Source of the DNA: Phenylobacterium sp.
GTDB taxonomy: Bacteria; Pseudomonadota; Alphaproteobacteria; Caulobacterales; Caulobacteraceae
NCBI RefSeq assembly: GCF_030646615.1
Contig: NZ_JAUSLG010000095.1
Span: 1 to 64,000, forward strand
Length of the DNA stretch: 64,000 bases
Reading direction: 5' to 3'
Below are positions 1-10,379 of this stretch, in pieces. Position 1 is the first letter of the stretch; the number at the start of each line of letters is the position of its first letter. The position numbers were made by a program, and so were the translations under genes. A model generated the notes under the pieces. The model made no database searches, was not told the DNA's origin, and saw only the letters and a list, made by a program, of their open reading frames with translations.

Positions 1-983
1 TCATGCCCGAGGGCCTGATCGGCAAGTCCATGCCCGCCCAGCACCTGCGCCAGATGATCGCCAAGCTGGCGGCGGCCAACAGCCGTGTGCTGATCGCCGG
101 CCCGCCGGGTTCGGGCAAGGAGACCGTGGCGCGGCTGATCCATTCCGGCAGTCCGCGGGCCAAGGGCGAGTTCGTGGCCATCAGCGCGGCGGGCATGACG
201 CCCGAACGCATGGATGTGGAGCTCTTCGGCGTGGAGGGCGAGGCGGGCCGTCCGGGCAAGATCGGGGTCTTCGAGCGCGCCCATGCCGGCACCCTCTATC
301 TCGACGAGGTGGCCGACATGCCCCGGGAGACGCAGAGTCGCATTCTGCGGGTGCTGGTCGAACAGCGCTTCCGCCGGGTGAACGGCGACACCGATGTGCA
401 GGTCGATGTGCGGGTGATCTCGTCGACCTCGCGCAACCTGCGCGAGGAGATCGCCGAAGGGCGGTTCCGTGAGGACCTGTTCCACCGACTGAATGTGGTG
501 CCCGTGGCCGTGCCTGGCGTCTCGGAACGTCGCGAGGACATTCCCGAACTGGTGGAGAACTTCATCGAGCGCATCTGCGAGGCCAGCGGCATGCCCCGGC
601 GCATCCTGGCCGAAGACGCCATCGCCTCGCTGCAGGTCCGGCCCTGGCCGGGTAATCTGCGGCAGCTGCGCAATGTGGTGGAGCGGATGCTGATCCTCAG
701 CTCCGGCGATCCGGCCGAGCCGATCACCGCCGACATGGTGCCGTCCGACGCGCCGCCCGGCGACGGCGGCGGCCTGATGGGCGCCGACAAGATCATCGCC
801 CTGCCGCTGCGCGAGGCCCGCGAGACCTTTGAGCGGGAATATCTCAGCGCTCAGATGATGCGGTTCTCCGGCAATATCTCGCGGACCGCGGCCTTCATCG
901 GCATGGAGCGCTCGGCCCTTCACCGCAAACTCAAGTCCCTGGGTCTTTCCGGGGCCCGCGCGCTCGAGGAGGGCGTCGAATAG
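1..983 (+). CDS. ntrX: NtrX-like sigma54-type AAA+ response regulator, C-terminal part (5' end outside window)
   Basis: AAA+ domain with Walker A GPPGSGKE, Walker B TLYLDEVADMP, C-terminal Fis-type HTH (NISRTAAFIGMERSALHRKLKSLGL); upstream of dat-hfq-hflX as in alphaproteobacteria. Confidence 0.85.
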   Translation, partial: MPEGLIGKSMPAQHLRQMIAKLAAANSRVLIAGPPGSGKETVARLIHSGSPRAKGEFVAISAAGMTPERMDVELFGVEGEAGRPGKIGVFERAHAGTLYLDEVADMPRETQSRILRVLVEQRFRRVNGDTDVQVDVRVISSTSRNLREEIAEGRFREDLFHRLNVVPVAVPGVSERREDIPELVENFIERICEASGMPRRILAEDAIASLQVRPWPGNLRQLRNVVERMLILSSGDPAEPITADMVPSDAPPGDGGGLMGADKIIALPLREARETFEREYLSAQMMRFSGNISRTAAFIGMERSALHRKLKSLGLSGARALEEGVE

Positions 984-985
984 TC

Positions 986-1849
986 ATGGGGCGTATCGCC
1001 TATGTGAACGGACGCTATGGCCCCCATTCGGAAGCCGCGGTCCACATCGAGGACCGGGGCTATCAGCTGGCGGACGCGGTCTATGAGGTCTGGTCGGTGT
1101 TCGGCGGAAAGCTGGCCGACGCCGAGGGCCATTTCGCCCGGTTGAAGCGCAGCCTGGGCGAGCTGCGGATTCCCGAGCCCATGTCGCGGGCGGCCCTGAC
1201 CATTGTGCTGCGCGAAGTGCTGCGGCGGAACAAGGTCCGCGAGGGCCTGATCTATCTGCAGATCAGCCGGGGCGTCGCGCCCCGCGACCACGCCTTCCCC
1301 GATCATCCCCTGCGCCCGGCCGTGGTCATCACCGCCAAGGCCCTGGACCGGGCGGCGACCGAGGCCAAGGCGGCGCTGGGGGTCTCGGTGATCACCACCC
1401 CGGAGAACCGCTGGGGCCGTTGCGACATCAAGACGGTCGGCCTGTTGCCCAACGTCCTGGCTCGCCAAGCGGCCCGCGAACAGGGGGCGGCCGAAGCCCT
1501 GTTCGTCGACGAGGCCGGCCTCATCACCGAGGGCGCCTCGGCCAACGCCTGGATCCTCGATCAGGCCGGGATCCTGCGCACCCGCGACACCGGGGCCAAC
1601 ATCCTGCGGGGCGTCACCCGCCACACCCTGCTCGACGTAATCGCCCAGGCGCAGTTGAAGGTCGAAGAGCGCCCGTTTACGCCCCAGGAGATGGCCGAGG
1701 CCAGGGAAGCCTTCATCACCGGCGCGGGCTCCCTTGTCCTGCCCGTGGTGAAGATCGATGGCCAACCGATCGGCGATGGCGCCCCGGGGCCGGTGGCGAA
1801 GCGCCTGCGGAGCCTCTATATCGAACGGGCGAAGCAGACCGCCCTCTGA
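986..1849 (+). CDS. dat: D-amino-acid aminotransferase (class IV PLP fold)
   Basis: HIEDRGYQLADAVYEV, RWGRCDIKTVGLLPNVLARQAA and ITEGASANAW motifs. Confidence 0.9.
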   Translation: MGRIAYVNGRYGPHSEAAVHIEDRGYQLADAVYEVWSVFGGKLADAEGHFARLKRSLGELRIPEPMSRAALTIVLREVLRRNKVREGLIYLQISRGVAPRDHAFPDHPLRPAVVITAKALDRAATEAKAALGVSVITTPENRWGRCDIKTVGLLPNVLARQAAREQGAAEALFVDEAGLITEGASANAWILDQAGILRTRDTGANILRGVTRHTLLDVIAQAQLKVEERPFTPQEMAEAREAFITGAGSLVLPVVKIDGQPIGDGAPGPVAKRLRSLYIERAKQTAL

Positions 1850-1948
1850 TGGGCCGACCGTGATTGCACGGCGGCGCCGGGTTGGACTAGCTTGCCTTAT
1901 GTGTGTGGGGGCGCGTGGCCCCTCGATCGGAGAAAAGGGCGAAAAGCC

Positions 1949-2194
1949 ATGAGCGAAAAAAAGCAGAACCTGCAGGACACCTTCCTCAACAGCGTCCGCA
2001 AGGCCAAGACCCCCCTGACCATCTTCCTCGTGAACGGCGTCAAGCTGCAGGGCGTGGTCAGCTGGTTCGACAATTTCTGCGTGCTCCTGCGTCGGGATGG
2101 CCAGTCCCAGCTGGTCTACAAACACGCCATCTCCACCATTATGCCGGCCCAGCCCGTCCAGCTGTATGAGCCGGCGGAAGACGAGACCGATTGA
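1949..2194 (+). CDS. hfq: RNA chaperone Hfq
   Basis: 81 aa, [45 protein letters not shown]...YKHAISTI; start trimmed from the longer ORF. Confidence 0.97.
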   Translation: MSEKKQNLQDTFLNSVRKAKTPLTIFLVNGVKLQGVVSWFDNFCVLLRRDGQSQLVYKHAISTIMPAQPVQLYEPAEDETD

Positions 2195-3528
2195 GTTCCC
2201 CACCCATCGACCATGAGACGCCCGTCCAGGGCGCGCTCATCATCCATCCCGAACGTGAAGGCCGCGGCGGCGCCCGGTCCTCTCAGGCGCGTCTCGACGA
2301 GGCCGCAGGCCTGGCGCTTGCCCTGGACCTCGAGATCCGCCGCGGGATGGTCGCGCCCCTGCGCAAACGCATGCCCGCCACCCTGTTCGGCAAGGGCAAG
2401 GTGGCCGAGATCGGCGAGCTCTGCGAAGAGCTCGAGATCGACGTGGCCGTCGTCGACGACGCTCTGACGCCGGTGCAGCAGCGGAATCTGGAAAAGGCCT
2501 GGAAGGTGAAGGTCATCGACCGCACCGGCCTGATCCTGGAAATCTTCGCCCGGCGGGCTCGCACGCGGGAGGGGCGGCTTCAGGTGGAGCTGGCCAGGCT
2601 CTCCTATGAGCGCTCGCGTCTGGTCCGCACCTGGACCCACCTGGAGCGCCAGCGCGGCGGCTTCGGCGTCATGGGCGGTCCCGGCGAAACCCAGATCGAG
2701 ACCGACCGCCGCCTGCTGGCCGAGAAGATCGGCCGGCTGAAAAAGGAGCTGGTGGAGGTTCGCCGCACCCGCACCCTGCAGCGCTCGGCCCGCAAGCGCC
2801 GGCCCTATCCGGTGGTGGCCCTGGTCGGCTACACCAATGCCGGCAAGTCGACCCTGTTCAACCGCCTGACCAATTCCGAGGTCATGGCAGAGGACATGCT
2901 GTTCGCCACCCTCGATCCGACCCTGCGGATGCTGAACCTGCCCGATGGCCGGCCGGCGATTCTGTCGGACACGGTGGGCTTCATCTCGGACCTGCCGCAC
3001 GAACTGGTTGAGGCGTTCCGGGCGACCCTGGAAGAGGTGAAGGAAGCCGACGTCATCCTCCATGTCCGTGACATCGCCAGCCCCGAGAGCGCGGCCGAGG
3101 CCGCCGATGTTCGTGAGGTGCTCGAACGTCTCGGCGTCGATATGGACGAACGCCGGGTGCTGGAGGTCTGGAACAAGATCGACCTGACCGACGCCGAAGA
3201 CCGGCCGATGATCGAGGGCGACGCCAGGCGCGCCCATCCGCCGGCCCTGCTGGTCTCGGCGGTGACGGGGGAGGGGGTTACGCCCCTGTTGCTGGCCGTC
3301 GCCGACCTCGTCGATGAGTCCCCGGCGGTCGAGGCCCATCTGCCGGCCGGCGAAGGCGCCGCCATCGCCTGGCTCTATCAGAACGGCCGGGTGATCGATC
3401 GACACACCGACGACGACGGCGCTGTGCGGATGGCCGTCCGGCTGACGCCGAAGGCCCTGGGCCAGTTCGAGCAGCTGTTCCCCCGGATCGACCTGGGCGC
3501 CGTTTCGCTGGGCGACGACGAGCTCTAG
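2191..3528 (+). CDS. hflX: GTPase HflX
   Basis: [38 protein letters not shown] start overlapping the hfq stop. Confidence 0.96.
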   Translation: MSSPPIDHETPVQGALIIHPEREGRGGARSSQARLDEAAGLALALDLEIRRGMVAPLRKRMPATLFGKGKVAEIGELCEELEIDVAVVDDALTPVQQRNLEKAWKVKVIDRTGLILEIFARRARTREGRLQVELARLSYERSRLVRTWTHLERQRGGFGVMGGPGETQIETDRRLLAEKIGRLKKELVEVRRTRTLQRSARKRRPYPVVALVGYTNAGKSTLFNRLTNSEVMAEDMLFATLDPTLRMLNLPDGRPAILSDTVGFISDLPHELVEAFRATLEEVKEADVILHVRDIASPESAAEAADVREVLERLGVDMDERRVLEVWNKIDLTDAEDRPMIEGDARRAHPPALLVSAVTGEGVTPLLLAVADLVDESPAVEAHLPAGEGAAIAWLYQNGRVIDRHTDDDGAVRMAVRLTPKALGQFEQLFPRIDLGAVSLGDDEL

Positions 3529-3550
3529 ACTCCTAGTCTCGGGACGCGCT

Positions 3551-4363
3551 CTAGGCCCGCTCGGCCGCCTTGGCGGCGTCCCAGAGGGCGTCCATCTCGG
3601 CCAGGTCTGACTCCTCAGGCGTTTGGCCGCGCTCGGCCAGCGCAGCTTCGATGAAATGGAAGCGGCGGGCGAACTTGGCGTTGGTGGCGCGCAGGGCGTC
3701 CTCGGGCTCGATGTCCAGCTTGCGGGCCAGGTTGGCCATGACGAACAGCACGTCGCCGATCTCGCCGCGCAGGGCGTCCTGGTCGCCGGCCTCGATCTCG
3801 GCTTCCATCTCGCCGATCTCCTCGCGCAGCTTCTCCAGCACGAACGAGACCTCAGGCCAGTCGAAGCCCACCCGGGCGGCGCGCTTGGTCAGTTTTACGG
3901 CCCGGGTCATGGCCGGCAGACCGGCGGGCACGTCGTCCAGCAGGCTGCGGTCGCGGCCCTTGCCTGCGCGCTCCTGCGCCTTCATCGCCTCCCAGGCTGC
4001 GGTCTGCGCCTCGCCGGTGGCGTAGCGCTCCTCGCCGAAGACGTGGGGATGGCGGCGGATCATCTTGTCGTTGATCGCCCGGGCCACGTCGTCGAAGGCG
4101 AAGACGCCCTGTTCTTCGGCGATGCGGGCGTGAAACACCACCTGCAGCAGCAGGTCGCCCAGCTCTTCCTTCAGATCGGCCAGATCGTTCCGCTCGATGG
4201 CGTCGGCCACCTCATAGGCCTCCTCCACCGTATAGGGGGCGATGGTGGCGAAGCTCTGCGCCAGGTCCCAGGGGCAGCCGTCCTGAGGGTCGCGCAGCCT
4301 AGCCATGATGGCCAGCAGACGTTCCAGGGGCGGCAGGTCACTGGGCGGGGCGGGTGACGGCAT
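3551..4363 (-). CDS. mazG: Nucleoside triphosphate pyrophosphohydrolase MazG
   Basis: LRDPQDGCPWDLAQSFATIAPYTVEEAYEVADAIE; start chosen among alternatives up to 4396. Confidence 0.93.
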   Translation of the reverse strand: MPSPAPPSDLPPLERLLAIMARLRDPQDGCPWDLAQSFATIAPYTVEEAYEVADAIERNDLADLKEELGDLLLQVVFHARIAEEQGVFAFDDVARAINDKMIRRHPHVFGEERYATGEAQTAAWEAMKAQERAGKGRDRSLLDDVPAGLPAMTRAVKLTKRAARVGFDWPEVSFVLEKLREEIGEMEAEIEAGDQDALRGEIGDVLFVMANLARKLDIEPEDALRATNAKFARRFHFIEAALAERGQTPEESDLAEMDALWDAAKAAERA

Positions 4364-5741
4364 GGATCTCCTCGGACGTCTTGGGCTCGGCGCCAAACTC
4401 CGGGGCGGCCTCGGCCAGATCGCGGGCCTCCAGGGCTGTGCGGATTTCGGCGTGCCGCTCGGCGTTCAGCGGATAGTTCATGATGATCCACCCCGCCAGC
4501 AGCGACAGGGCGGCCGGCGCGGCGAGGAACATCACCTGCAGGCCGAGCAGGCCCGAGGTGGAGCCTGCAGCCCGGGCGTCAAAGCCCACCAGGTCCAGGC
4601 CCACATAGGTGACCCCGATGGCGGCGGCCGAGCCGATCTTCACCGTGCCGCTCAGCAGCGCATAGAGCAGGCCAGTGCGGTCGGCGCCGGACTGCAGGCG
4701 CTCCTCGTCGCCCACATCGGCCATCATCGCCCGCAGCAGGAAGGGGCCGGCCGAGAAGGGCAGGCCGATCAGGAACATCAGGCCCGCGGCGATCAGCCAG
4801 GCGCCTGGGGGGATGACCAGGGCTCCGGCGGTGACGATGGCGTAGAACACGGTCGAGACGGCGAGGGCCCGGTGCTTGCCGAGCTTGTAGGAGAGCCGGG
4901 TCCAGATGGGCCCGCCCACCAGGCCGCCGATGAAATAGATCAGCAGCAGGCCGCCGGCCTCGGCCTTGTCGAAGGCCTTGATGCGCTCGAAGTAGAAGAA
5001 GAACAGGGCGCCGGTGATCGCCGGTCCCGTCCCGATGGCCAGGTCGGCGGCCAGCAGACGGCGCACGCTGTTGCGCTTGAAGAGGCCGAGATACTCCCTC
5101 AGGCCAGAGCGCTGCTGGGGCCGCACGATGAACGGTTCGGGCACCTTCCAGAGCGCCAGGAGGCCGGTCAGCGGCAGGAGCAGGATGATGAACCACCCCA
5201 TGGCCTCCACCCCCAGGGCGTGGCCGGGCACGCCCAGCAGGCCGAGCAGCGGGGGCAGGGTGAGCACCAGGATCATCCCCACCACATTGCCGCCCTGCCA
5301 CCAGGAATAGATCCGCGATCGCTCGTCATAGCCGGGGGACAGGACCGAGCCCCAGGACAGGTGAGCCAGGGTGGCTATGGAGAAGCCGCCATAGATGACC
5401 AGCAGCCAGAGCCACAGATAGCCGGCGCTGACGCCCGGCTTGGCCATGAACAGCATATAGGCCGCCAGCATCAGGATCGGGATGCCGATGCCGAACCACA
5501 GCCGGAAGCGGCCGTAACGGGTCCGGGTCTTGTCCATGACCCCGCCGATGAACGGGTCAAAGGCGATGTCGAGAAGTCGCACCCCCATGAAGGCGGCGCC
5601 CACAGCCGAGAGGCTCAGGCCGAGCTCATTGGCGTAGAACTCCGGAAGATAGACCACCAGGGGCAGGCCGAGCCCCGCCAATGGCAGGCAGGGAGCGGCC
5701 AGAGCCGCGAGGGTCCAGCTCGAGCGACGCTCAGATGACAT
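4338..5741 (-). CDS. MFS transporter, glycoside-pentoside-hexuronide (GPH)-like
   Basis: About 12 TM segments, LLDIAFDPFIGGVMDKTRTRYGRFRLW, DERSRIYSWWQ motifs. Confidence 0.85.
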   Translation of the reverse strand: MSSERRSSWTLAALAAPCLPLAGLGLPLVVYLPEFYANELGLSLSAVGAAFMGVRLLDIAFDPFIGGVMDKTRTRYGRFRLWFGIGIPILMLAAYMLFMAKPGVSAGYLWLWLLVIYGGFSIATLAHLSWGSVLSPGYDERSRIYSWWQGGNVVGMILVLTLPPLLGLLGVPGHALGVEAMGWFIILLLPLTGLLALWKVPEPFIVRPQQRSGLREYLGLFKRNSVRRLLAADLAIGTGPAITGALFFFYFERIKAFDKAEAGGLLLIYFIGGLVGGPIWTRLSYKLGKHRALAVSTVFYAIVTAGALVIPPGAWLIAAGLMFLIGLPFSAGPFLLRAMMADVGDEERLQSGADRTGLLYALLSGTVKIGSAAAIGVTYVGLDLVGFDARAAGSTSGLLGLQVMFLAAPAALSLLAGWIIMNYPLNAERHAEIRTALEARDLAEAAPEFGAEPKTSEEIHAVTRPAQ

Positions 5742-5813
5742 GACGGAATATCTCGCGGGGGAACTCTACCAAGCCCTGATCAGACACGCCCTGCCCGCGG
5801 AGGCAAGCCTGGA

Positions 5814-6335
5814 TCACCGCAGGGCGTAGAGCTGGCCGCGGCTGAGGCGATGGGCGAAGCGGTCGAAGGTCCAATGGGCGTCGCCCCATACCGCCTGGCG
5901 CCGGGCATCGGTGATGTCGCTGGCGTACCAGCTGAAGGTGACCGGCATGACCTTGCCGTCGAAGGTGATCATCTGGCCTTTGATCGCCGCGCCACCTAGG
6001 GAAAAGCTGCGGAACGAGAGCCCGGGACGGTCGCCCAGCTCCTTGGGCGTCGGCCGGTTGGGCTTGGCGTCGGTGAGCACCAGCTCCACCCGACCGCCCG
6101 CCATCACACCGGTGCGGGCGAGCTCGCGGGCGACCTCGTCCCGCAGGCCGTCGGCCAACCGCTCGATCTCCGTCAGGCCATAGGTCTCGAGGGCCTTCTC
6201 GCGGAACTCCGGGGCGATCGAAACACTGACCTGAGGCGGCTGAACGAGGTCGATCTGGTCGGCGATCGCCAGGCTTGGCAGGACAAGGCCCGCCACGGCG
6301 AGGGCGACCACGGCGCCGAGCGCGGTCCTGAGCAT
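5814..6335 (-). CDS. Hypothetical exported protein
   Basis: Signal peptide MLRTALGAVVALAVAGLVLPSLAIA at internal Met; rest of family unknown. Confidence 0.65.
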   Translation of the reverse strand: MLRTALGAVVALAVAGLVLPSLAIADQIDLVQPPQVSVSIAPEFREKALETYGLTEIERLADGLRDEVARELARTGVMAGGRVELVLTDAKPNRPTPKELGDRPGLSFRSFSLGGAAIKGQMITFDGKVMPVTFSWYASDITDARRQAVWGDAHWTFDRFAHRLSRGQLYALR

Positions 6336-6414
6336 GGGAACAGCCTCCGATTGAGTCCCGAGTGACGATGCGGCGAAACCGTGGCGCCACTGTGACGGTA
6401 GGGAAGGTTGGTCG

Positions 6415-7185
6415 CTATTCGACCGCGTGCAACCCCTTGGCCTCAAGAACTCGCCAGAGATCCTCAGGCGTATCTGCAAACCCGAACAGGTCCAGATCGG
6501 CCGGCGCGATCATGCCATGTTCGACCAAGGCGTCGAAATTTATGACCTTTCGCCAATAGGCCTCGTCGAAGAGGGCGATGGGGATCGGCGGGCTCTTGTG
6601 GGTCTGGCGCAGGGTCAGAAGCTCGAAAAATTCGTCCAGGGTGCCGAAGCCGCCGGGGAAGATCACCAGCCCGCTGGCCCGCATGGCCAGATGCATCTTG
6701 CGCATGGCGAAGTAGTGGAACCGGAAGGTCAGCTCCGGGGTCGAATAGGGGTTCGGCGCCTGCTCATGGGGCAGGGTGATGTTGAAGCCGATGGATGGCG
6801 CGCCGATGTCGGAGGCGCCGCGGTTGGCCGCCTCCATGACGCCGGGGCCTCCGCCGGTGGCGATCACATTGCGTCGGCCCGCAGCGCCATTCAGAAGGGC
6901 GCCGCCGCGCTCCGAAGCCAGGCGTCCAAAGTCCCGGGCCGCGGCGTACCAGCCGGGCTCTTCGCCTGGCCCGTCAGGGCGAACCCGGGCGCTGCCGAAC
7001 ACCACGATGGTCGACAGGACGCCCCACTTCCGCAGAGCCTCCTCGGCCTTGGCGTATTCCAGCATGAAGCGGACGCCGCGCATGGAATCCCCCAACAGGA
7101 AGTCCTGGTCCAGGGCCGCCAGGCGGTAGGACGGGGAGGCCATCTGGCTGGAATTGCCGTCGGGGAAGGGGGCGTCTTCGCTCAT
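6415..7185 (-). CDS. TIGR00730/LOG family Rossmann-fold protein
   Basis: VFGSARVRPDGPG, GGGPGVMEAANRGA, PGGFGTLDEFFELLTLRQ. Confidence 0.92.
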   Translation of the reverse strand: MSEDAPFPDGNSSQMASPSYRLAALDQDFLLGDSMRGVRFMLEYAKAEEALRKWGVLSTIVVFGSARVRPDGPGEEPGWYAAARDFGRLASERGGALLNGAAGRRNVIATGGGPGVMEAANRGASDIGAPSIGFNITLPHEQAPNPYSTPELTFRFHYFAMRKMHLAMRASGLVIFPGGFGTLDEFFELLTLRQTHKSPPIPIALFDEAYWRKVINFDALVEHGMIAPADLDLFGFADTPEDLWRVLEAKGLHAVE

Positions 7186-7379
7186 GGGCCGATAGTGCCT
7201 GGAGTCGGAGGAACGGGTCGAGGCGCCCAATCCGGGTCCAAAAGGGGCGAATGCAACCTCCCGTTCACCTTACTGAACAAAAAATCCCTTGAATTGTAGG
7301 TCTTGGGTCCATTTGCTCAGGTGACACCCGCTCAAGGCCTTGGCAGTGTCCAAGGCCGATTCCCAACCTGGAGCCATCC

Positions 7380-7658
7380 ATGAACACCTCCGACATCATC
7401 GATCGCGTCGCCGCGGTCGACGACAAGCTGACCAAGGCGCAAGCCAAGCAGATTGTGGACGGCGTTTTCGCCGCCATCCGCGACGCCGCCATCAGCGGTG
7501 AGGAAGTGTCCCTGCCGGGCTTTGGCAAGTTCAAGGTGCAGAACAAGCCGGCGCGCACGGGCCGCAACCCCCAGACCGGCGAAGCCGTCCAGATCGCCGC
7601 CTCCAAGAAGGTGTCGTTCCAGCCGGCCAAGGCCCTCAAGGACGCCGTCAACGGCTAA
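7380..7658 (+). CDS. HU family DNA-binding protein
   Basis: 92 aa, KAQAKQIVDGVFAAIRDA...VSLPGFGKFKVQNKPARTGRNPQTGE. Confidence 0.95.
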   Translation: MNTSDIIDRVAAVDDKLTKAQAKQIVDGVFAAIRDAAISGEEVSLPGFGKFKVQNKPARTGRNPQTGEAVQIAASKKVSFQPAKALKDAVNG

Positions 7659-7729
7659 GGCCACGGCGACCCGCGACTCTAGCGGCCCCCAGGCGGGGGC
7701 CGCCCGACCGCCGCAAACCTGTGGCGATC

Positions 7730-7759
7730 AAGGCCGGCGTCTCCGCGACGCCGGCCTTT
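7730..7759. terminator. Intrinsic-terminator-like hairpin downstream of HU
   Basis: AAGGCCGGCGTC-TCCGC-GACGCCGGCCTTT perfect stem; a second palindrome GCGGCCCCC-AGGC-GGGGGCCGC lies just upstream (7682-7703). Confidence 0.75.
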
Positions 7760-7889
7760 GTCTTGGGCGACGTAGCGTATGGCGGTGTTCAGTGGTTGCA
7801 GCGCAAAAGGCCGGAGCGCTCCAATGCACCCATGGCGTGCGCGCAGCCCCATTGCTAAGCTTCGGCCTCAATCAAACAGGGGCTGTATT

Positions 7890-8453
7890 TTGCTTATCAA
7901 GAAAATCATGGTTGTGGCTGCGTCAGCGGCGATGTTCAGCGTGCTGGCTGCCTGCAACACGACGTCTCCCGTATCTGCCTATACGCCGGCGACCGCGAAC
8001 ATCCTTGCGTTCCAATCTGCCTTGAAGCCCAGCGGTGCTACCGTTCGCGTGGGTGAATTCTCTGCAGCGCCGGGGATTGAGGCGCCGGGTTGCCGAATGG
8101 TGGGCTCGCTTGATGTGACCGCCGGAAAAAGTCTCGAGCAATACCTGAAGGACGCACTTCAGACGGACCTATTCACGGCGGGCGTATATAGCGTGGAATC
8201 ACCCGTGATCATCGATGGCAGGATTGATCAGCTCGAGGTGAATACGTTCGGAACTGGGTCATGGACCTTAGGGATGCAAGTGAGCTCCAATCGGGATCCT
8301 GAGGGGTACCATGTAACTGCGGTTCGTAATTTTAAGACCAGCTATGTCGCTGAAGCTGCCTGCACCAACGCCACGAACGCTTTCGCGCCGACCGTTCAAG
8401 ACCTTATGGCTCAGGTGGTGAATAACCCGGGGTTCCTCAAACTAACCCGCTAG
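7890..8453 (+). CDS. Putative lipoprotein of unknown function
   Basis: TTG start giving MLIKKIMVVAASAAMFSVLAACNTTS with lipobox LAAC; alternative ATG at 7908. Confidence 0.6.
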   Translation: MLIKKIMVVAASAAMFSVLAACNTTSPVSAYTPATANILAFQSALKPSGATVRVGEFSAAPGIEAPGCRMVGSLDVTAGKSLEQYLKDALQTDLFTAGVYSVESPVIIDGRIDQLEVNTFGTGSWTLGMQVSSNRDPEGYHVTAVRNFKTSYVAEAACTNATNAFAPTVQDLMAQVVNNPGFLKLTR

Positions 8454-8465
8454 AACCAGATAGAT

Positions 8466-8496
8466 GAAGGCCCGGCAACACCTGCGTCGGGCCTTC
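8466..8496. terminator. Hairpin terminator
   Basis: GAAGGCCCG-N13-CGGGCCTTC followed by GGGTTTT. Confidence 0.65.
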
Positions 8497-8566
8497 ACGG
8501 GTTTTCCAGCCATGAGATGCGTCATCCTGATGCTCGACCTCACAGGTAAGTTTAAGGAAGGGCGTC

Positions 8567-9178
8567 ATGTCGTTCATTGAAACCATCGCCGATCTGGAGG
8601 CCCTCTACGGCTCCGCCAACGCCGCCTCGACGGTGAAGGTCGCCGACCATGTGACGGCGCTCTACCGCCCGTTCGTGGAGGCCTCGCCCTTCGTGGCCCT
8701 GGCGACCAGCGGGCCGGAGGGGCTGGATTGCTCCCCGCGGGGCGACCAGCCGGGCTTTGTGCGGATCGAGGCGCCGAACCGGCTGGTGATGCCCGACCGC
8801 CGCGGCAACAACCGCTGCGACAGCCTCCGCAACATCGTGCGCGATCCGCGCGCCGCCTTCCTGTTCCTGATCCCCGGTTCCGGAACCTGTCTGAGGGTCA
8901 ATGGGCGAGCCCGCCTGTCGATTGACGGGGATCTCCTGGCCAGCTTCGCGGTGGAGGGAAAACCGCCGCGATGCGCCATCGTACTGGAAACCCAGGCGGT
9001 CTATTTCCAATGCGCCCGGGCCATCGTGCGGTCCCGCCTGTGGGACGCCGCCCACCACGTGGCCCCAGACAGCCTGCCCACCCCGGGCGAGATCCTGGCG
9101 TCGATGTCCGACCACCAGGAGGGCGGCGAAGACTACGACCGCCAATGGCCCGCGCGGGCCCAGGCCAGCCTCTGGTAG
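8567..9178 (+). CDS. Pyridoxamine 5'-phosphate oxidase family (FMN-binding split barrel) protein
   Basis: FVALATSGPEGLDCSPRGDQPGFVRI...LVMPDRRGNNRCDSLRNIVRDPRAAFLFLIPG. Confidence 0.88.
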   Translation: MSFIETIADLEALYGSANAASTVKVADHVTALYRPFVEASPFVALATSGPEGLDCSPRGDQPGFVRIEAPNRLVMPDRRGNNRCDSLRNIVRDPRAAFLFLIPGSGTCLRVNGRARLSIDGDLLASFAVEGKPPRCAIVLETQAVYFQCARAIVRSRLWDAAHHVAPDSLPTPGEILASMSDHQEGGEDYDRQWPARAQASLW

Positions 9179-9182
9179 GCGG

Positions 9183-10355
9183 TTAGCCCGCTGGAGCCAG
9201 GAAGGGCAGGGGCTCCAGGTCGAGAGCCTTGCGGAAGGTGTTGTGATAGTGGTGCAGGGGCGGCTCGTTGCGGCCGAACAGGACCTCGGGCAGCAGGCCT
9301 GAGGCCAGGGCGCGCTGGGTGGTTTCGGCGGTGGCGTAGTCCTCGGCGGCGACGACCCGGGTGAAGCCTTCCGAGAAGGCGATGGCGAATTCCGGGTTCT
9401 CGGCCAGCACCTCGGGCGCAAAATAGTAGCTGATCTTCGAGACCGACTGGCCGGGGTCGTCGGGGTGGGGATAGACCCGCACCACGGCGATGCGATGGGC
9501 GCCCACATTGACCACCACATTCGGGAACAGGAAGTAGACCGGGAAGCCGCCGTCCTCGATGCGCCACTCGGCCTCGGGTTTGTCGCGCAGGGCGTCGATG
9601 GCCTTCAGGCACAGGATCATCCTGTGGTTCCGCTCATAGCTTCGATAGGACAGCACATCCCCGTGGAAGGTGTTGGCCAGGGTGTCCTTGTGCAGCCGCT
9701 TGAAGTGGTAGGTTTCGCCGAAGGTGTCGGTGGCGAGCTTCCAGTTCAGCTTCATGTCCAGGGTCTGTTCCAGGCCGACGACATAGCGGTCCCAGCCCCA
9801 GGATTCGAGGTCCTCGGCCACGCCCTGGAACAGGGCCTCGGTGTCGATGACGCCCTTGGGGGCGGGATGGACCAGCAGGAAGCCCAGGTGCTCGACGCAG
9901 GGCAGTTCCACCAGGCCCAGGCAGGCGCGGTCGACGGCGCCGAAATGCGCCTCCATCGGCAGGCCCACCAGCGCGCCGGCGGCGTCATAGGTCCAGGCGT
10001 GGAACGGGCAGGTGAACAGCGTCTTCCGGCCCTTGGGCGCCTGTTCGACCATCGAGCCCCGGTGGCGGCAGGCGTTGAGGAAGGCGTGGGCCACGCCGTC
10101 CCGGTCGCGGGTCACCAGCACGGGGACGCCGAAGTCCTCGGTGGTCATGAAGCTGCCGGGCTCGGGCAGGTCGCCGCTCATGCCGACCACCTGGGGGTGG
10201 CCGCGGAAGAACCGCACCCATTCCTTCTTCGCCAAGTCGGGACAGGTATAGGTCTCGGCCGGCGCGGCGCGGACGCCGCCGGCGTCGGCGTTCACGCCCT
10301 CATCGAGCTGCTGCAGGAGTTCGCGGAGGACTTCGATCTGGACGGCGTGTTTCAT
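9183..10355 (-). CDS. Rieske [2Fe-2S] aromatic ring-hydroxylating oxygenase alpha subunit-like
   Basis: Rieske CRHRGS-X15-18-CPFHAWTYD and mononuclear Fe motif NWKLATDTFGETYHFKRLH. Confidence 0.92.
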   Translation of the reverse strand: MKHAVQIEVLRELLQQLDEGVNADAGGVRAAPAETYTCPDLAKKEWVRFFRGHPQVVGMSGDLPEPGSFMTTEDFGVPVLVTRDRDGVAHAFLNACRHRGSMVEQAPKGRKTLFTCPFHAWTYDAAGALVGLPMEAHFGAVDRACLGLVELPCVEHLGFLLVHPAPKGVIDTEALFQGVAEDLESWGWDRYVVGLEQTLDMKLNWKLATDTFGETYHFKRLHKDTLANTFHGDVLSYRSYERNHRMILCLKAIDALRDKPEAEWRIEDGGFPVYFLFPNVVVNVGAHRIAVVRVYPHPDDPGQSVSKISYYFAPEVLAENPEFAIAFSEGFTRVVAAEDYATAETTQRALASGLLPEVLFGRNEPPLHHYHNTFRKALDLEPLPFLAPAG

Positions 10356-10379
10356 CGGGACTCACCTGGATCGCAAGGG

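Noticed and set aside
4305-5738. 477-aa plus-strand ORF
   Set aside because: Antisense to the GPH-type MFS transporter; shadow ORF.
7263-7278. GTTCA-N6-TGAAC inverted repeat upstream of HU, considered as a LexA site
   Set aside because: Alphaproteobacterial LexA boxes are direct repeats GTTC-N7-GTTC; this is an inverted repeat and HU is not an expected SOS gene. May still be another operator.
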